Assembly (NCBI GenBank): GCA_032164245.1
Contig: JAVMKO010000010.1
Coordinates: 27,664,189-27,728,188 of the forward strand
DNA: 64,000 nucleotides
Source: Sternotherus odoratus
Lineage: Eukaryota > Chordata > Testudines > Kinosternidae
Direction of reading: 5' to 3'
Shown: positions 44,761 to 55,745 of the stretch, in pieces
How positions within the stretch are numbered: the stretch's first letter is position 1
Layout of the letters: each line of letters opens with the position of its first letter
Notes under the pieces: model-generated
Seen by the model: only the letters and a program-made list of their open reading frames with translations
Databases searched by the model: none
Told to the model about the DNA's origin: nothing
Position numbers and translations under genes: made by a program

Positions 44761-45832
44761 ATGAGGAAAGTGATTGAAACATGAAGAGAAAAAATATGAA
44801 AATGACAAACAAAAAAACCCACAAACAGCAAAAGAAAGTGTTTACCAGGGAGAAGATAGTACAAAATCTGATCTGACAGATTTATCGTCTTCTTGTACTG
44901 ATGGGTAGGAATCAGATGACCTTCCCTTGACAGCGTTTGCAAGGCAATAAAGAAAGGAGAAAGTGTCAGAGTTTTTCATGACTCTTTGCCAGACGGTTAT
45001 GATAGTGAAACTGATCATGTCCTTTCCCCATTCTGTGTTTATAAATCTCAGTCAGGACTTAAGATCACACTGACATCTAGGCTTCCATTGTGTAATAGTG
45101 GTAGTCTTATTCCAAGAACATTAGGAATTGGAACTAGGCTTCCAAGAGTTATAGATAATGACTAGCAATGCAGATATTTGGGAATGACACATATCTCAGT
45201 GTGACACACATTCCAGATAAGCCCCACATTTCACTATAGTCTGTTGCTCTTTTATTGTGCTTCAGTCTAATTGGAAAAAGCTAGTTCCTCAGAGCAGGGA
45301 TCCTATCTTCTCACTTCTTTATAAAGAATTATGTGCACTTATGTGGGTAACCAAATAATAAGGCAGTTATGTTGTCAGAGGGTTTTTGGGATATTTGTGG
45401 TTTATATTCCAAGTTTGTTATAGCTCACTCTTTTAAAGTAGATGCATAAAATGTAGTATTGCTCTATTTATACTGGCAATTGTTTTTAATTACAGAATTC
45501 AGTATGTATACGCACCATGCTTAGCTCAGAGGAGCTGAAGATTGCTTTACTTTACAGAACAGTACCACTTAAAACAGACATGTATACATTTCATCTTTCA
45601 CCTACATTTACAGTGAATCTTAAATAGGATCACAGTTTAATATCCCTTTCACAAGCTCAGGCCATTCTGATTCCATTGGGGATAGCACAAATTTTAAATT
45701 ATGCCAGATGACTTTCTTGCAGTCACACAAGACTATTTCTTTTCATTCTACTTTCAAAAGTCTATTCTTTGTAAGTAATAATCAAATATCCCAGGACTCA
45801 TTAGCCCTTCTTGAGTAGTTTGGAGATTAAGC
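44761..45832. other. AT-rich non-coding stretch
   Basis: No supported feature. Confidence 0.5.
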
Positions 45833-46200
45833 TGTGACACCCTGGTACACTTATTCACACTGTCATATAATTAGGATATGTTTTGCACAAAACATGCCTT
45901 GTGAAGTATCATTCTAAAAGTCTTGATCTGTGAGACATTAATAGATTGCTGGATTTATATGCTATTGTTGTGTGTGAAGTTATGAAATTTGGCTATGTAT
46001 GTGTTACTGAAACATGTTGTGAGGTTGAAAATACCCACAAGCAGTAAAAAGGCTAAACAATTTAATGGCTTATTGAGGAAATGCACACAAGCACAAGGAT
46101 TACCCCAGGAACTATGTACAAAAGAAGATATAGCCCTACACAAGGGGAATGGTTTGACCCAGGTCACAGCAAGAGAGCTTTCCAGCAAGTGGGAAGAAGA

Positions 46201-46207
46201 TATAAAA
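46201..46207 (+). promoter_or_regulatory. TATA box of the outer LTR
   Basis: TATAAAAGGGGG within the U3-like part of the LTR, about 370 bp from its 5' end. It is placed as expected for a retroelement promoter. Confidence 0.6.
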
Positions 46208-46369
46208 GGGGGAAATTACATCATGATGGTACCTCAGTCTCCCTACAACAATGCACCTGGAAACATCCGAGGAACAAAGACTGAACTGGGAGAAGTGATG
46301 GTCCCAGGCTAAAGGGATTTCTAGCTTGTGTATGAAAGCCTGGGAAAGGCAAGCTGCAAAGCAAAGGCA

Positions 46370-46498
46370 AGAATCAGAGAGGTAGCCATGTTAGTCTGGA
46401 ATTGCAGAAGTGACAGAATCCTGTGGCACCTTAAAGACTAACTAAAGTATTGAAGCATAAGCTTTCGTGGGCTAATACCCACTTTGTCGGATGCATGC
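46370..46498 (+). mobile_element. Penelope-like one-armed insertion in the outer LTR
   Basis: Starts 'agaatcagagaggtagccatg' and runs through the same arm as 22408-22535, ending just after 'gtcggatgcatgc', exactly at the position where the other copies fold back. The 10-bp duplication AGCAAAGGCA flanks it (46360-46369 and 46499-46508). The other copies show 14-bp duplications. This single-arm copy shows that the basic retroposed unit can be about 125 bp. Confidence 0.7.
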
Positions 46499-46522
46499 AG
46501 CAAAGGCAGCTTGTGACTTAAG

Positions 46523-47925
46523 CATGTGTGGTGGGTGTAGACGGGCCCCTTGCCGCCCTCTTCAGAAATCAGGCAGGAGACTCTGCTTGGCTGAACCAGT
46601 GTCCTTTATTCTCTCACATAGTGCAAACCCACCACCTATTTACAGATCTATATACAGTTCTAGCTTAGGCCCGGCCCGGCCCAGCCCTCTACTTGGCTGG
46701 CCTGGGGGAACAGTTAGCTCTTGCAGGCAACTGGTCACAGCTACCTCACAGCTCTCCTTCCTCCCCTCCAGGCTTTATATCCTGTCTGGGAGCCTGCCAG
46801 GTGGGGCTCATTCAGCCCTAATTAGCCCAGGGCCACACTCTACAAGGCAATTACCTTCCCAACCCTAGGGAAGCTGCCAGCAGAGGCTTTTCCTGCAGCT
46901 TAAAGGGGGAGCAGGGGCTGGCTCAGTAGCTTCTGGCCAGCACCTTGCTACAGTGGGTATAACAGGCAAGGGGAGGCTATGCCTCCCCTAACACAGTCAT
47001 CCCTGCTGCCTGACTCCTGGGTCATGGTGCACCCCCCCCCCCTGCTCTGACCCTTCCCTGAGGCTCCAATGGTCTGCTGCCGCCACCTGGTGAGTCTTCC
47101 TTCTCTCCTCCTCACCACTCCACCCCCTCCCTCTCTGCAGCAGATGACCACATCCCTCCTCCTCACCTCTCATTCCACCACTGGGGGGGGGGGAGAGGGA
47201 GAATGGGAGTGACAGGCAGGAGAGTGAGGAGTCAAGGGGAGGGGATCCCTGGGTAACTTTACACAAGTGAAAAAGCCTTCCAGAGACCTAGTAGCAAATC
47301 ACTGAAACTGTTAACGGGCCGTTAAAGTGGCAATGGAGCCATTTAACAGGTATTTGCCAACACCCAGGAAGCCTTTGGCCACATTCAGCTTACTTTTATA
47401 TTTGAGGAACAGGTGTTATAGGGGTGAAAAGGAGTTTACAGGAGTTTAAGTAATTAAACGAGTCTGGCAGGGAATTCTGTGTAAGAAAGTTATTAAACTA
47501 CTGCCTTAATTCAGGCTGTCAATGACAAACACTTTTTCAATAGGAGAGATTAGGCTTCAGTTTGGTGCAGGTAGCCTGGCTTTTCATCTCTCTCTGTACA
47601 GTATATACTGAACTCCCTGCCACACAGAGGAGAATCTATCTGGTAATTTATCTATAGCTGTTGTCTGTCCAGTTTTCTTGTGGAATGTTATTAGTGCTTT
47701 AAGGGAGAGGAGGGTCTCACAGGGCAGGGAACAGGGTGAGGAGATGAGGAGATGAGGAGGCGAGCGGAGGGGGGACCTTGCAGAGGTGTGTGTGAAGAGG
47801 TGAGTCAGCAGTGGGTGGGGGTGAGGCCTGGGTTGAAGCAGAGGTGGAGTGTGGATTGGGCTGTGGATGGAAGAGGCGGGAGAAAGATAGCCTCCCTTCA
47901 GGAGACGTTTCACCCAGTGCTCATG
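46523..47925. mobile_element. hAT-like DNA transposon insertion (unidentified family) in the outer LTR
   Basis: It splits the LTR phrase 'gcttgtgacttaag...aatctg'. It is flanked by GACTTAAG (46515-46522) and GCCTTAAG (47926-47933), a 7-of-8 match 8-bp duplication. The left end CATGTGTGGTGGGTAT (after removal of the LTR nested 13 bp in) resembles the reverse complement of the right end, CATGAGCACTGGGTGA. Both ends then share 'gggaggctat' further in (46977-46986 and reverse complement near 47885-47895). The body, about 980 bp without the nested LTR, includes C runs (47030-47042), a G run (47183-47194) and a G/A-rich zone at 47700-47890. No transposase is seen. The small frames are not convincing. 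Confidence 0.6.
46536..46952 (-). mobile_element. Solo LTR, 417 bp, 5-bp target duplication, minus orientation
   Basis: TGTAGACGGGCCCC at the left and CACCTTGCTACA at the right give a TG...CA element with inverted TGTAG/CTACA ends. GTGGG flanks both sides (46531-46535 and 46953-46957). On the minus strand an ATATAAAG promoter box (46780-46774) precedes a GAATAAAG polyadenylation box (about 46606-46599), which sets the orientation. It lies 13 bp inside the hAT-like element at 46523-47925. The 125-aa frame at 46491-46868 is not a gene. Confidence 0.85.
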
Positions 47926-48888
47926 GCCTTAAGAATCTGCCAGCCTGTTTATCACTCCGAGTGAGAATTTGCTAATTCATCTAGTATGTTAAGATCAATT
48001 TGCATTTTATTTATTTACTAGCTAATCTGCTTTGATCCGTTTGCCATCACTTATAATCACTTCAAAATCTATCTTTTGATGTTAATAAACTTATTTATGA
48101 TTTAATCCAAACCAGTGTGTGTTTGACTAAGTCAGAGGAAAATTTCAGCTTGGTTACCACAAATGTGCATGGTTCTCTTCACATTGAGGGAGAGGCAGAC
48201 TGGTATTAAACCCATATGTGACAGGTTTGGTAATAGAGACTCCCTTGGGACTGTCACCTGGTGTTCTGGAATTACCTCTGAGCTCATTTTCCCTAATGGC
48301 TTGGGATTTCAGAACCCTGCCTTGTTGAGTCAGACATGCCAGTCTGCTGCAACACAGACCCAGGTCTGAATCACACCCCCAAAGTTGCAGGCTTTAACTA
48401 TCTTTAACTCTCAACAGTTACCTATCTCCAGCACACACACAACTCCCAGTGGGATCCAAACCCCAAATAAATCTGTTTTACTCTGTATAAAGCTTATACA
48501 GGGTAAATTCATAAAGTGTCTGCCCTCTACAACACTGATAGAGAGATATGCACAGCTATTTACTCCCCCAGGTATTAATCACTTACTCTGGGTTAATTAA
48601 TAACCAAAAGTAATTTTATTAAGTATAAAAAGTAGGATTTAAGTGGTTTCAAGAAATGACAGGACAAAGTAAGTTATCAAGAAAAATAAAACAAAACACA
48701 CAAGTCTAAGCCTAATACATTTAAGAAAATGAATACAGGTAAATCTCACCCTCAGAGATATTCCAATAAGCTTCTTTCACAGACTAGACTCCTTCCTAGT
48801 CTGGGCCCAATCCTTTTCCCTGGTACAGTTCAGGTGCTAGCTAGGGGATGTTTCATGACTGTAGCCCCCATTGTTCTGCTTCACCCCC

Positions 48889-48895
48889 TTTTATA
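48889..48895 (-). promoter_or_regulatory. TATA box of the nested 1.1-kb LTR
   Basis: Minus-strand TATAAAAGGGGG, placed upstream (in minus direction) of the AATAAA-type signal near 48615. Confidence 0.55.
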
Positions 48896-49297
48896 GCTTT
48901 GGCACAAGGGTTTGTCTCTCTGGGTTCTCACCTGTCCTTCTAAATTGAAAAGCACCAGTTTTAAGATGGCTTCCAGTACCAGGTGACATGGTCACATGTC
49001 CTGTGAGACCCCAAGCCTCCATTCTTTCCAGCCTGACTCACAGGAACACAGGAAGGCTTACAAGTAAACAGAGCCATTTACATCCAATTGTCCTGATCAA
49101 TGGGAACCATCAAGATTCCAAGCCACCATTAATGGCCCACACTTTGCATAATTACAATAGGACCTCAGTGTTAACTTCATATTTCTGGTTTTAGATACAA
49201 GAATTATACAAATAGGATGAACATACTCAGTAATTATAAGCTTTGTAATTATACCTTACAAGAGATCTTTTGCATAAAGCATATTCCAGTTACATTA

Positions 49298-49596
49298 CAG
49301 TAGACTCTTGATTATCCAGGATGATCGGGAAAAAATTAATCCTGGTTAATAAAATCCTGGATAACCACCATCCATAGGAAACATGGGGAGGGAGGGTTGG
49401 TTCACTAGCCACCCCGCACCGGGGGGAGGTGGTGTTGGTTCACTGGCTGCCCTGTGCCCTGGTGGGGTTTTTTGTGTGTGCTTGGGGCGGCAACAAAGCC
49501 AGAGCCAGCCCTGCGAGTTACGCTCTTTTTTTTTTTTGACGTCCTGGTTAATCCACATCCTGGTTAACCCAATCCTGGATAATCAAGAGTCTACTG
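49298..49596. mobile_element. Tc1/mariner MITE, 299 bp, near-perfect ends, TA duplication
   Basis: CAGTAGACTCTTGATTATCC at the left is mirrored exactly by the right end, 'ggataatcaagagtctactg'. TA lies on both sides (49296-49297 and 49597-49598). The subterminal 'cctggttaat' / 'tcctggttaatc' boxes are repeated. The core includes 'gcttggggcggcaacaaag', akin to the hAT MITE at 10677-10796. It is the innermost layer of the nest. Confidence 0.9.
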
Positions 49597-50011
49597 TATA
49601 TTCACATTACAAGCATATTTTCATAAAGCATATGGAGTGCAGCATCTCACCATATACCGGCCAGATTTGACCAGGGCAGGATGGAACTGCCTGTTCCGGA
49701 GTCCTAGCTTGTAGGCTAGTGGTTACAGTGCCTGCATGTGATGGCAGCTGGGTGTGTCTCTACCTTTGTGAATGCTGGTGACAATGCAAGCTTGGAGAGC
49801 TCTGCAGCTTGTTACATCAGCACAGTGTGAGAGGGAGGGAGCCTAGGCTGGTGGGTCAGAGGGCTCAGTGGTACCCCAGTTTCAGGTGGCACCTGGGGGG
49901 CAACCCGTAACATAAGCCTCCACCATTCTCACTTATGGGTTTCTGACTTTGAAAGACTGCTCTGAGGCGTCAGCCCTGAGCCCCTGGGGCTGGGTAAAAG
50001 AAGGACTAGGT

Positions 50012-51175
50012 CAGTGATGGCGAACCCGTGGCACGCGTGCCGCTGCCGGCACGCCGAGCCGTCTCTGTGGGCACGCCGTCAAAACGCCGGAGCAGAGGGG
50101 CGGGGTCAGTAAGAGGCGGGCGGGCGGTGGAGGAGGAAGTGAAAGGACGGCCGGAGCCCGGGAAGGAGAGCGGAGGCGGGGCCGAGGCAGGAGGCGAGGC
50201 AAGGCAAGAAGGAGAGCGGAGGCGGGGCCGAGGCGCGAGGCAGGAGGCGAGGCGAGGCGCGGCGCGAGGCAGGAGGCGAGGTGCCGCGCGGCGCGAGGCA
50301 GGAGGCGGCGCGAGGCGAGGCGAGGTGCCGCGCGGCGCGAGGCAGGAGGCGAGGTGCCGCGCGGCGCGAGGCAGGAGGCGGCGCGAGGCGAGGCGAGGTG
50401 CCGCGCGGCGCGAGGCAGGAGGCGACGCGCGGCGCGAGGCGAGGCGAGGCGAGGCGAGGCGACGCGCGGCGCGAGGCGAGGCGAGGCGAGGCGACGCGCG
50501 GCGCGAGGCGAGGCGAGGCGAGGCAAGGGGGGGGGAGGCAAGGCAAGGGGGGGAGGGAAGGCAAGGCAAGGGGGGAGGGAAGGCAAGGCAAGGGGGGAGG
50601 GAAGGCAAGGCAAGGCGAGGGGAGGGGAGGGGAGGCAAGGCAAGGGGAGGGGAGGCAAGGCAAGGCAAGGGGAGGGGAGGCAAGGCAAGGCAAGGGGGGA
50701 GGAGGCAAGGCAAGGCAAGGGGGGGAGGCGAGGCAAGGCAAGGCAAGGCAAGGCAAGGGGGGGGAGGCAAGGCAAGGGGAGGGGGGGGGAGGCAAGGCAA
50801 GGGGAGGGGGGGGAGGCAAGGCAAGGGGAGGGGGGGGGAGGCAAGGCAAGGGGAGGGGAGGGGAGGCAAGGCAAGGGGAGGGGAGGCAAGGCAAGGGGAG
50901 GGGAGGGGAGGCAAGGCAAGGGGAGGGGAGGCGAGGCAAGGGGAGGGGAGGCGAGGCAAGGCAAGGGGGGAGGAGGCAAGGCAAGGCAAGGGGGGGGAGG
51001 CAAGGCCGGGGGGGGGCGAGCCGCGCTGCTGAGGCCGGGGGGGGGGGGGTGAGCCGCGCTGCTGAGGCCGGGGGGGGGGTCCCGAGTCGAGCGGGGGTGT
51101 TGGCACTTTGAAAAAAAACACGTCGTTTTGATTTGCAGTTTGGGCACTTGGGCTCAAAAAGGTTTGCCATCACTG
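50012..51175. mobile_element. hAT MITE, 1164 bp, with G-rich minisatellite core
   Basis: CAGTGATGGCGAACC at the left and GGTTTGCCATCACTG at the right form a 15-bp inverted repeat with one mismatch. A perfect 8-bp duplication GACTAGGT flanks it (50004-50011 and 51176-51183). Subterminal matches are 'gtggcacgcgtgcc' and 'tttgggcacttggg'. Almost the entire interior is low-complexity G-rich DNA. The unusually long frames on both strands (up to 383 residues, Pro/Leu/Arg- or Gly/Arg/Ala/Gln-rich) exist only because the repeat lacks stop codons. Confidence 0.92.
50160..51090. repeat. G-rich minisatellite (GGCAAGGCAAGGGGAGG)n and (GCGAGGCGAGGC)n
   Basis: Two zones. From 50160 to 50520 the units are 'gcgaggcaggaggcgaggtgc' with many CpG. 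From 50520 to 51010 the units are variants of 'ggcaaggcaaggggagggga'. Many runs of four or more G on the plus strand give high G-quadruplex potential. T is almost absent from the plus strand. Confidence 0.95.
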
Positions 51176-51183
51176 GACTAGGT

Positions 51184-54100
51184 CATAAAAGTTGGAAGAA
51201 GTGGCAGCCCTATGCTCACACTATGGTTTCCCTGCCATGCTGTTCAACCAGCAGCAGGAAAGTAACAAGTAACCAACAGCTTGCTGTCCAAACCGCCACT
51301 GCAGAAACCTCAGAGTTAATAAGTACACTGAATTACTTCCATATTGCCTCTGCTAACCATGCACATGGTAAAATGGAGGACGTTGGGAAACAGAGAACAG
51401 AAATGGGGGGAGCAGGGTGAGAAAAAGCTCAAATATCTAGGGCTATTACCAGACTTCGTCATCGTTGGATTTATTTTCTATTACACCAATATCCTGATAT
51501 ATACTCATTATGCAGCAACGAGAGCTTAACACTTCAATGCCAAGGTATGACCCCTGCCTTTATGAGGTCCTTCCCTCTCCATACACAGATTATACACCTT
51601 GTAATACAACTCTTCCTCCCATTACTCATTAGCCTGTTAGTTTCTCTCTCTGGGTTTTATGGTTATGGTCTGCTACATCTTCATTTTTTGTCTGAGATCA
51701 TCCACATGGCCATCATCTCCAGATAACTGATTTTTAATAGGAGAGGGGAAGAGAAGAAAATCTACCCCTCAAGCACATCAGTGAGGTTTTGTGACTGTTT
51801 CTGTTGAAGCAAAGTTTCTTCTCTGAAAGGTGTATCTTGGTTGAAAACGACATCCCTTTTCTCTGGTGGTTTTTTAAAGAATTTATGTGAATCATTCCAG
51901 AGAGGGCAATTTATATTCCTGAGTGCTGACACGCAGCAGGAATATGCTACTGAATTTCAAGTGTGATTACAAATGTATGTTTGATGAGCTATAAATGCCA
52001 TTTGTTCTACAAATAAACACCCCCAGTAGTAGCACAAAGCAACAGGGCTCTTTCATATATGCCATGATGTCTACAAAAATGCTTATATTGGGATGCAAAA
52101 AATGCATACATTTCTAAAGTTATTTAATTTTAAAATAATATATATATATCACCAAGATTTCATGGTGGAATTAAGTTGTACTTATCAGTGGAAAGATGTT
52201 GTAGGCTATATTTGTAGGTGCTTTAGAGACAAAAATATCACCTCAGGGTCTCTGTCCCAAAGAGTTTACAATTGAAATAGACACACACAAAAATTCAGGA
52301 AATGGTGTGGAAACAGTTTAAGAGAACCTGATCAGGACCATGAACTTCACCAGTGCAATATCTTGGAGAAAAAAATTATTCTATCACCATGCACAAAATA
52401 TCAATGTTCATAACCCAAACTGCCTTACTAGCACTTTGACAACTGAACCATGAACACAAGGTTCTTGACTCAAAGATTCTACAGATACATCTTGCAGAGT
52501 TTAGATAATAGTTTAGATAATAGCATGAAATTTAGTAATATTATGAATCCCTGTGATTTCAAGTGTTATTTGAATCTTTATGATGAAGCTAAATGAACGA
52601 AGTATGTGTGTATTATGAGCATTTTAAAAACAAATCAAAAAAGTCTCTTCACTCAGGAATTCCAGCTGCAAAATTTATTTAATTTAAAAATCTAATCTGT
52701 TCCAATGAAATATAAACCGGAAATAATGTATTAGAGAGAAACTGGCAGTCACCAGATTCTAAACTTTACTCAGAAGAATTGTGTTATAATTCAAGTAATG
52801 ATTCTAGATTTTGCAATTCAAAATTCTGTTATCGGTCAGGATTATATACAATATATATACATGCCAAGCTAAACTAGCATCTTGTTATGAGTAGCTGCAA
52901 ATGAAATGGAACAAACAGTGGCTAGAGGCATGCTGTGCTCTGCATAATACTCTTTTTGTCTATTGTTTTGCTTATACACAGATCCATCTTGAATTAGTTA
53001 GCTAATAATTAAAGCTGTGCAACATTCACAATTTTTGTCCATAGATGAGCTGCAATACCCACCAATTTATGTCACATGCTTTCACTCTACCGAAATTATG
53101 CTATATTGCCCATTACTACAAAATGGATAGTTCATAATGTAGTTTTGCATTTCAAGTATTCAGATATGTTTGTTTATTGTCATATGTATTTGGTGCAAAA
53201 AACATTTATTCTTGAAAAATGGGTCTATTTTTATCTCCAGAGTAGGCAATTCACTATATATTAGTTAGTTTGATTTTTCTGAGAGTTTGCACATCAGCAC
53301 TACTGCAGAATTTTCCCAGTTGAATCATCTGTGAATTAACATGAAAAACCTTTGAATTCTGAGTAGCATTTTGTTATGAATAATTCACACCATTCCACTG
53401 AACTTGCAATTAGATTGACATTTCTTTAATTCCTTTTATTATATGCTCAGTCATACTAAACATAAACCAAAAATGTTATGCTGTTTTTTCTAAGGGTTAG
53501 TTTATTAATGAGATTGAATTGATTTTATATTTATAATTATAAATATGGACTTTCATTGCATTTTAATGGTAAGAAAAGTCCCTCCATCTTTTAAAAGTCA
53601 ATATTTAAAATAAAATAAAAATCAAGTGGAACTTATTTCTAAGTGCAAACTAAATATTCTTGTTATGTACAATTCAACAAAAGAAAATTGAGATTATATG
53701 GGAGAAAGGTGTCAAAGACAGAGGGTAAAAAAGGAGGAGAGCGGTGGTTTTCAAAGATCAGTTGAAATACAGTTGTCTAAAGTACTGATGGAAAGTGAAA
53801 ATGAAGAGCTAAGTTTCACATAAAGGAAAAATCTGCCTGAGTTTTTCAGCCTTAAAACAACATGCACAGTTGCTTAATGCTGTGAGGATGGGAGCTAAAT
53901 GTCAAAGGACAAGTTCTGCTGGTGTGATATATTTTTTGTGTGCAGCCAGGATTGGAACAAGAAAGTGCCACAATACCAGGATAAAAAGGGTTTTCTAAGA
54001 ACAACAGGAAGCACTGAAAATAACTCAGAAAGCCAGTTTTATATCCCAGTTTTAAAAGCTTAAATGTGTTGAATACTTTAATTAGATATTGTATTGAATC

Positions 54101-54755
54101 CTATGAATGGACAAACCTATCTCCCTACCTTTGAAAGTTCCCCATCCCTAGTGATCAGCAAAAGCTTGGAAAGAGTTTCAAGCTAAATTTGTTTCTGTGG
54201 CTCATTCTCTTCCCTGTCTTTGTTGTAGGGTGAAGTTTCATTTCAGATTTTTATTTGGTGAAATATCAGAATTTTTGCAGTTCATGCATAGTTTTCACTA
54301 ATAAAGCAAAACACAAAGATTTCACCCTGCCAGCTTGTGAGCACCTTCTTGTTCTACTCCAAATTTAAAATGTCAGTCAATCACAGGCTAAAGCATCATC
54401 ACTGAAGTCTAGGTTCAGAACCGCAGCTGGGCTTCAGGGCCACCTGCCAAAATTTTAAGTGGCATTATATAAGCAGAATTTTCACAGTGAATTAACACTT
54501 GCAAATACATCGTATGTGAAGGCATGAGAAGTAAAACTCCATTTAGGGATGGGCTATACAAGTCAGATAAAGAACCCCACACTTTCTCCCAGTACCTAAC
54601 TAAGCCTTTTAAAAGGGTGATACATTCATTTTTTTGCAGTTTTTTTACTTGTTTCTACACTTCTGAGTTCCATGAGTACAAGTGTGAGAAAGACTGCACA
54701 TAGTAAGAGGACCAAAAAAGTGCCACCATGGCTAAACAAAATAAAATAAATTTTC
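51184..54755. other. AT-rich non-coding stretch
   Basis: No gene supported. A decayed minus-strand L2-type tail may lie at 52240-52360 ('ggtctctgtcccaaagagtttacaattgaaatagacacacac'), matching 'tccctgccccaaagagcttacaatctaaatagac'. Confidence 0.5.
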
Positions 54756-55745
54756 AGAGGCAAAAAATAAAAAATAATAATAATAAAATAAGTCATCCTT
54801 TAAAAATTGGAAATGAAATCCTACTGAGGAAAATTAAAAGGAGCATAAACTCTGGCAAGTTACATGTAAAAGTATAATTAGGCAGGCCAAAAAAGAATTT
54901 GAAGAGTAACTAGCTAAAGATTCAAAAACTAACAGAAATTTTTTTGTTAAATATATCAGAAGCAGGAAGACTGACAAACAACCAGTGAAAACAATCTCAA
55001 TGCATACAAAATGATGGGGTCTAACTTGCTATTACCACACAAGAAAGAGATCTTGAAGTCATTGGGGATAATTCTCTGAAAATATCTGCTCAATGCACAG
55101 CAGCAGTCAAAAAAACTAACCATGTTAGGAATCATTAGGAAAGGGATAGATAATAAGAAATGATCCTAATATCACTATATAAATCCATAGTACACCCAAA
55201 CCTTGAATACTGCATGCAGTTTTGGTCACCCCATTTAAAAAAATACATTAAAAATGGAAAAGGTAAAGAGAAGGACAACAAAAATGATAAAGGATAATGT
55301 ACAGCTTCTGTATGAGGAGAGATTAAAAAGATTGGGTCTTTCCAGCTTGGAAGAGAGAAGACTAAGAAGGTATATGATAGAGGTCTATAAAATCATGAGT
55401 GGTGTGGAGAAAGTAAATAAGGAAGTGTTATTTACCCCTTCACATAACACTAGAACCAAGGGTCACCCAATTAATTTAATAAACAGCAGGTTTAAAACAA
55501 ACAGAAGAAAGTAATTATTCACACAACACACAGTCAGCCTGTGGAACTCATTATCAGGGGATGTTGTGAAGGCCAAAACTATTATAGGATTCAAAAAATG
55601 GACTAGATAACAATGGCTATTAGCCCAGATGGTCAAGCATGCAACCCTAGGGTCTGGGTGTCCCTAGCCTCTGATTGCCAAAGCTGAGAATGGACAACAG
55701 GGAATGGATCACTTGATGACTGCCTGGTACCTAAACTCTGAAGAA
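54756..55745 (+). pseudogene. CR1-clade LINE ORF2 relic with internal deletion
   Basis: From about 54840: 'NSGKLHVK...GRPKKEFEE.LAKDSKTNRNFFVKYIRSRKTDKQPV', which matches the segment before the RT domain of CR1 ('AKxxxExxLAxxxKxNxKxFFKYIxSKRKT'). The text then jumps, at about 55060, to 'ENSLKISAQCTAAVKKTN' and LYKSIVHPNLEYCMQFWSP. It continues in the open frame 55254-55514: MEKVKRRTTKMI, then YEERLKRLGLSSLEERRLRR and VYKIMSGVEKVNKEVLF, then HNTRTKGHPINLINSRFKTN. All are the CR1-type thumb and C-terminus. The RT catalytic motifs between these blocks are deleted. It ends near 55745 after the 3' UTR start 'ctctgattgccaaagctgagaatggacaacaggg'. Confidence 0.85.

Larger units (their letters stand above)
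48217..49649 (-). mobile_element. Solo LTR (about 1.13 kb without its own insert), 5-bp duplication, minus orientation
   Basis: Left end TGTGACAGGTTTGG and right end 'gtgcagcatctca' give TG...CA. CCATA flanks both sides (48212-48216 and 49650-49654). The text throughout is a turtle LTR that I recognise (retrovirus-like). On the minus strand a TATAAAAG box (48895-48888) precedes an AATAAAA box (about 48618-48612). It interrupts the outer LTR and is itself interrupted by the Tc1/mariner MITE at 49298-49596. No retroviral genes are attached. Confidence 0.85.
45833..49912 (+). mobile_element. Outer solo LTR interrupted by nested insertions
   Basis: Starts TGTGACACC and ends 'gcaacccgtaaca', a TG...CA LTR. 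Both sides carry the 5-bp duplication TAAGC (45828-45832 and 49913-49917). I recognise the text of each surviving segment as one turtle LTR: 45833-46369 (U3 with TATAAAA at 46201), 46499-46522, 47926-48216 (R/U5 portion with 'ttaataaact' polyadenylation context near 48091), and 49650-49912 (the end, 'ggtaccccagtttcaggtggcacctgg'). Removing the inserts leaves about 1.1 kb. The interruptions are 46370-46498, 46523-47925 and 48217-49649. The orientation is plus, judged by TATA then polyadenylation order. No internal viral or retrotransposon gene is present. Confidence 0.85.

Noticed and set aside
50006..51157. Open frames of up to 383 residues on both strands
   Set aside because: They coincide with the G-rich minisatellite, consist of Pro/Leu/Arg or Gly/Arg/Ala repeats in several registers at once, and exist because the repeat contains almost no stop codons.
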